59,325 bases of DNA from an uncultured Bacteroidales bacterium (GTDB taxonomy: Bacteria > Bacteroidota > Bacteroidia > Bacteroidales > F082). A program made the translations under genes and the position numbers. The stretch covers positions 1 to 59,325 of the forward strand of contig CAJOIS010000002.1 of the NCBI GenBank assembly GCA_905234645.1, given 5' to 3'. Under the pieces are notes generated by a model. It was given only the letters and a program-made list of their open reading frames with translations, did not search any database and had not been told where the DNA came from. Of this stretch, positions 58,044 to 59,325 are shown piece by piece. Each line of letters starts with the position of its first letter. Position 1 is the stretch's first letter.

Positions 58044-59207
58044 CTAACTTTTTTCATTATTGTCAACAATAGATTGATAAATGAGTTTTATGCTATTGCT
58101 GATTATTGTCCAATGATAGTTTTGTGACATTACTCTGGAAGCATCCGACATAGCTTTCCACTGTTTTTCGTCTGTCATCAGAAAAGCCATAGCATCAGCG
58201 AAAGCCTTCTCATCTCCATATTGCAAAAGCAATCCGTTTTTTTCATTCCCAACGACATAAGGCACGCCTCCCACATTGGTCGCCACTATAGGCAGACCCA
58301 CCGCCATCGCCTCGGCAAAGACAATCCCTTGACTCTCCTCTTCACTATGAAGGACAAACAGATGTGCTTCTTCATATAATTGTTTGACATCCTCATTGGA
58401 CAAATCTGTACAAATCGAAACATCGCTGCCGTATTTCGATTGCTCGACCGATTGCCGAAGCCGTTCCAAATAGGGATAATCAGCGACAGTTCCCGCAATG
58501 ACAAGTTTGGCTTCGGCAACCTTTTGTTTCATTGTCTCAAATGCCTTCAATGTGACAAGATGTCCCTTTCGGGGACCTATCGCCCCAATCGACACTATCA
58601 CACGCGAATCCTTCGAACAATTCAGCCCAAAAAAAGATTCGTCTATTCCTTGAGGGACCACATGCATTATCGGCTTTTTTTTGATTGGGTATTGATTAAT
58701 CCTATCTTTCACATAATCCGTGTCAACGACAGCCATAGGCATCTGAGACAAAAATTGTTTCTCCACCCAACCTTGATACACGTATTGAAACAGCTTTTTG
58801 AATGAAAAGCGCTTTTTGAGTGCGCTTTTTTTCTCCACCCGCGCCAGACCATGAACGGTAACCACCACAGGCTCTTTTTTCTTCCTCAACGCCCGATATA
58901 CTAACCATGAATAAAGGTTCGTGCCATGTATATGGCATACATTAGGCTTTAATTCAATTATTTCCTCAGCAATTTGTTTAGCCTTCCAGGCAGACGACAT
59001 CTGTCTCCTGCCTTGATTCACAAAACGGTGAACAATAACGCCATTATCATTCTCCACCTTTTGCTGGGTAGCCATCCTCGGACAATCAAACACATGCACC
59101 TCACAATCGCAGCTTTGCACATGAGAGAGGCCATAAACAGACGCTTCAACACCTCCGGCAATATGGTCTGTTGATAACGGATAAGCTCCTATTTGAACAA
59201 TACGCAT
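58044..59207 (-). CDS. GT4-type glycosyltransferase
   Basis: From the ATG at 59207 the product has 387 residues: 'RIVQIGAYPLSTDHIAGGVEASVYGL' (donor-side GGV loop), 'VCHIHGTNLYSWL' near 97, 'VIVSIGAIGPRKGHLVTLKAF' near 205, and the E-x7-E donor-site motif 'LHSEEESQGIVFAEAMAVG' near 290. It is a retaining GT-B transferase of exopolysaccharide assembly. An ATG four codons upstream (59219) is also possible; the M-R-I-V start is usual for the family. The gene is more AT-rich than its neighbours, suggesting a different origin. Confidence 0.78.
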   Translation of the reverse strand: MRIVQIGAYPLSTDHIAGGVEASVYGLSHVQSCDCEVHVFDCPRMATQQKVENDNGVIVHRFVNQGRRQMSSAWKAKQIAEEIIELKPNVCHIHGTNLYSWLVYRALRKKKEPVVVTVHGLARVEKKSALKKRFSFKKLFQYVYQGWVEKQFLSQMPMAVVDTDYVKDRINQYPIKKKPIMHVVPQGIDESFFGLNCSKDSRVIVSIGAIGPRKGHLVTLKAFETMKQKVAEAKLVIAGTVADYPYLERLRQSVEQSKYGSDVSICTDLSNEDVKQLYEEAHLFVLHSEEESQGIVFAEAMAVGLPIVATNVGGVPYVVGNEKNGLLLQYGDEKAFADAMAFLMTDEKQWKAMSDASRVMSQNYHWTIISNSIKLIYQSIVDNNEKS

Positions 59208-59222
59208 TGACAATTTCAACTC

Positions 59223-59325
59223 CTATAGCCTATTGCGGAAATGGATCAGCCGACACAGCAAACTGGGCGACACATTGGCCCATCGTATCTTTCTGATTGC
59301 TGCCTCAGTGGAATGATAGGAAGAC
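59223..59325 (-). CDS. 3' end of a further locus gene (partial)
   Basis: A minus-strand frame open from the window edge gives 33 residues (SSYHSTEAAIRKI ... LIHFRNRL) and stops at TAG (59225-59223), 3 to 15 nt before the next gene. The charged, helical end and tight spacing fit a coding gene of the same operon. The product cannot be named. Confidence 0.5.
   Translation of the reverse strand, partial: SSYHSTEAAIRKIRWANVSPSLLCRLIHFRNRL

Noticed and set aside
1..59325. tRNA, rRNA, integrase, or complete insertion sequence
   Set aside because: None seen on reading both strands; a dedicated RNA-gene search was not possible here.

Overview
The window reads as a chromosomal segment of an anaerobic gut- or rumen-type member of the Bacteroidales (phylum Bacteroidota). 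The evidence is: many secreted proteins ending in type A C-terminal sorting domains of the type IX secretion system (T9SS); Bacteroidota promoters (TTTG, about 19 nt, TAnnTTTG); almost no Shine-Dalgarno sequences; Bacteroidales-type glycogen genes (a GT3 synthase fused to a GT35 phosphorylase, GH57, GH133); an ADP-forming acetyl-CoA synthetase; and a radical SAM/lipoprotein pair. No rRNA, tRNA, integrase, intact insertion sequence or CRISPR array is visible.

Layout. (1) 1-8.1 kb, AT-rich and accessory in look: a shortened membrane HTH regulator, a small DUF3244-like secreted protein, an S74-like coiled-coil protein, two paralogous GH16 glycanases and four T9SS cargo proteins. Three of these cargos share a GC-richer, nearly constant 3' end, and a 21-codon remnant of the DUF3244-like gene lies behind the last of the three. 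(2) 8.2-20.5 kb: three giant T9SS adhesin-like proteins. The first two are collinear paralogs differing mainly in PKD copy number (2 against 7); the third has an IgGFc-binding-like head. (3) 20.6-22.4 kb: a lipoprotein and an outer-membrane barrel. (4) 22.4-26.1 kb, minus strand: an ABC exporter, a YtrA-type GntR regulator and a head-GIN (DUF2807) lipoprotein in one operon. (5) 26.3-30.5 kb, minus: a 73-aa lipoprotein translationally coupled to a radical SAM/SPASM enzyme, a membrane protein, a T9SS-exported CotH kinase and a small membrane protein. (6) 30.5-35 kb, minus: ADP-forming acyl-CoA synthetase, Nudix hydrolase, and an NfeD-SPFH-XRE operon. (7) 35-43.9 kb, minus: a glycogen/alpha-glucan operon. 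(8) 44-48.6 kb, plus: an M3 peptidase lipoprotein and a patatin fused to an outer-membrane barrel. (9) 48.7-59.3 kb, minus: an exopolysaccharide locus with glycosyltransferases, a FemAB-like transferase, a deacetylase, Wza, a Wzc-type tyrosine kinase with an extreme Gly-Tyr tail, and its cognate PHP phosphatase.

Four intergenic gaps hold four different long palindromes (REP-like), two of which resemble sequences known to recur in many bacterial genomes. Gene functions are homology calls made from motifs read by eye. Promoters and terminators are read from sequence alone. Starts were moved downstream of the longest ORF where a signal peptide, a -7 box or a conserved N-terminus required it.
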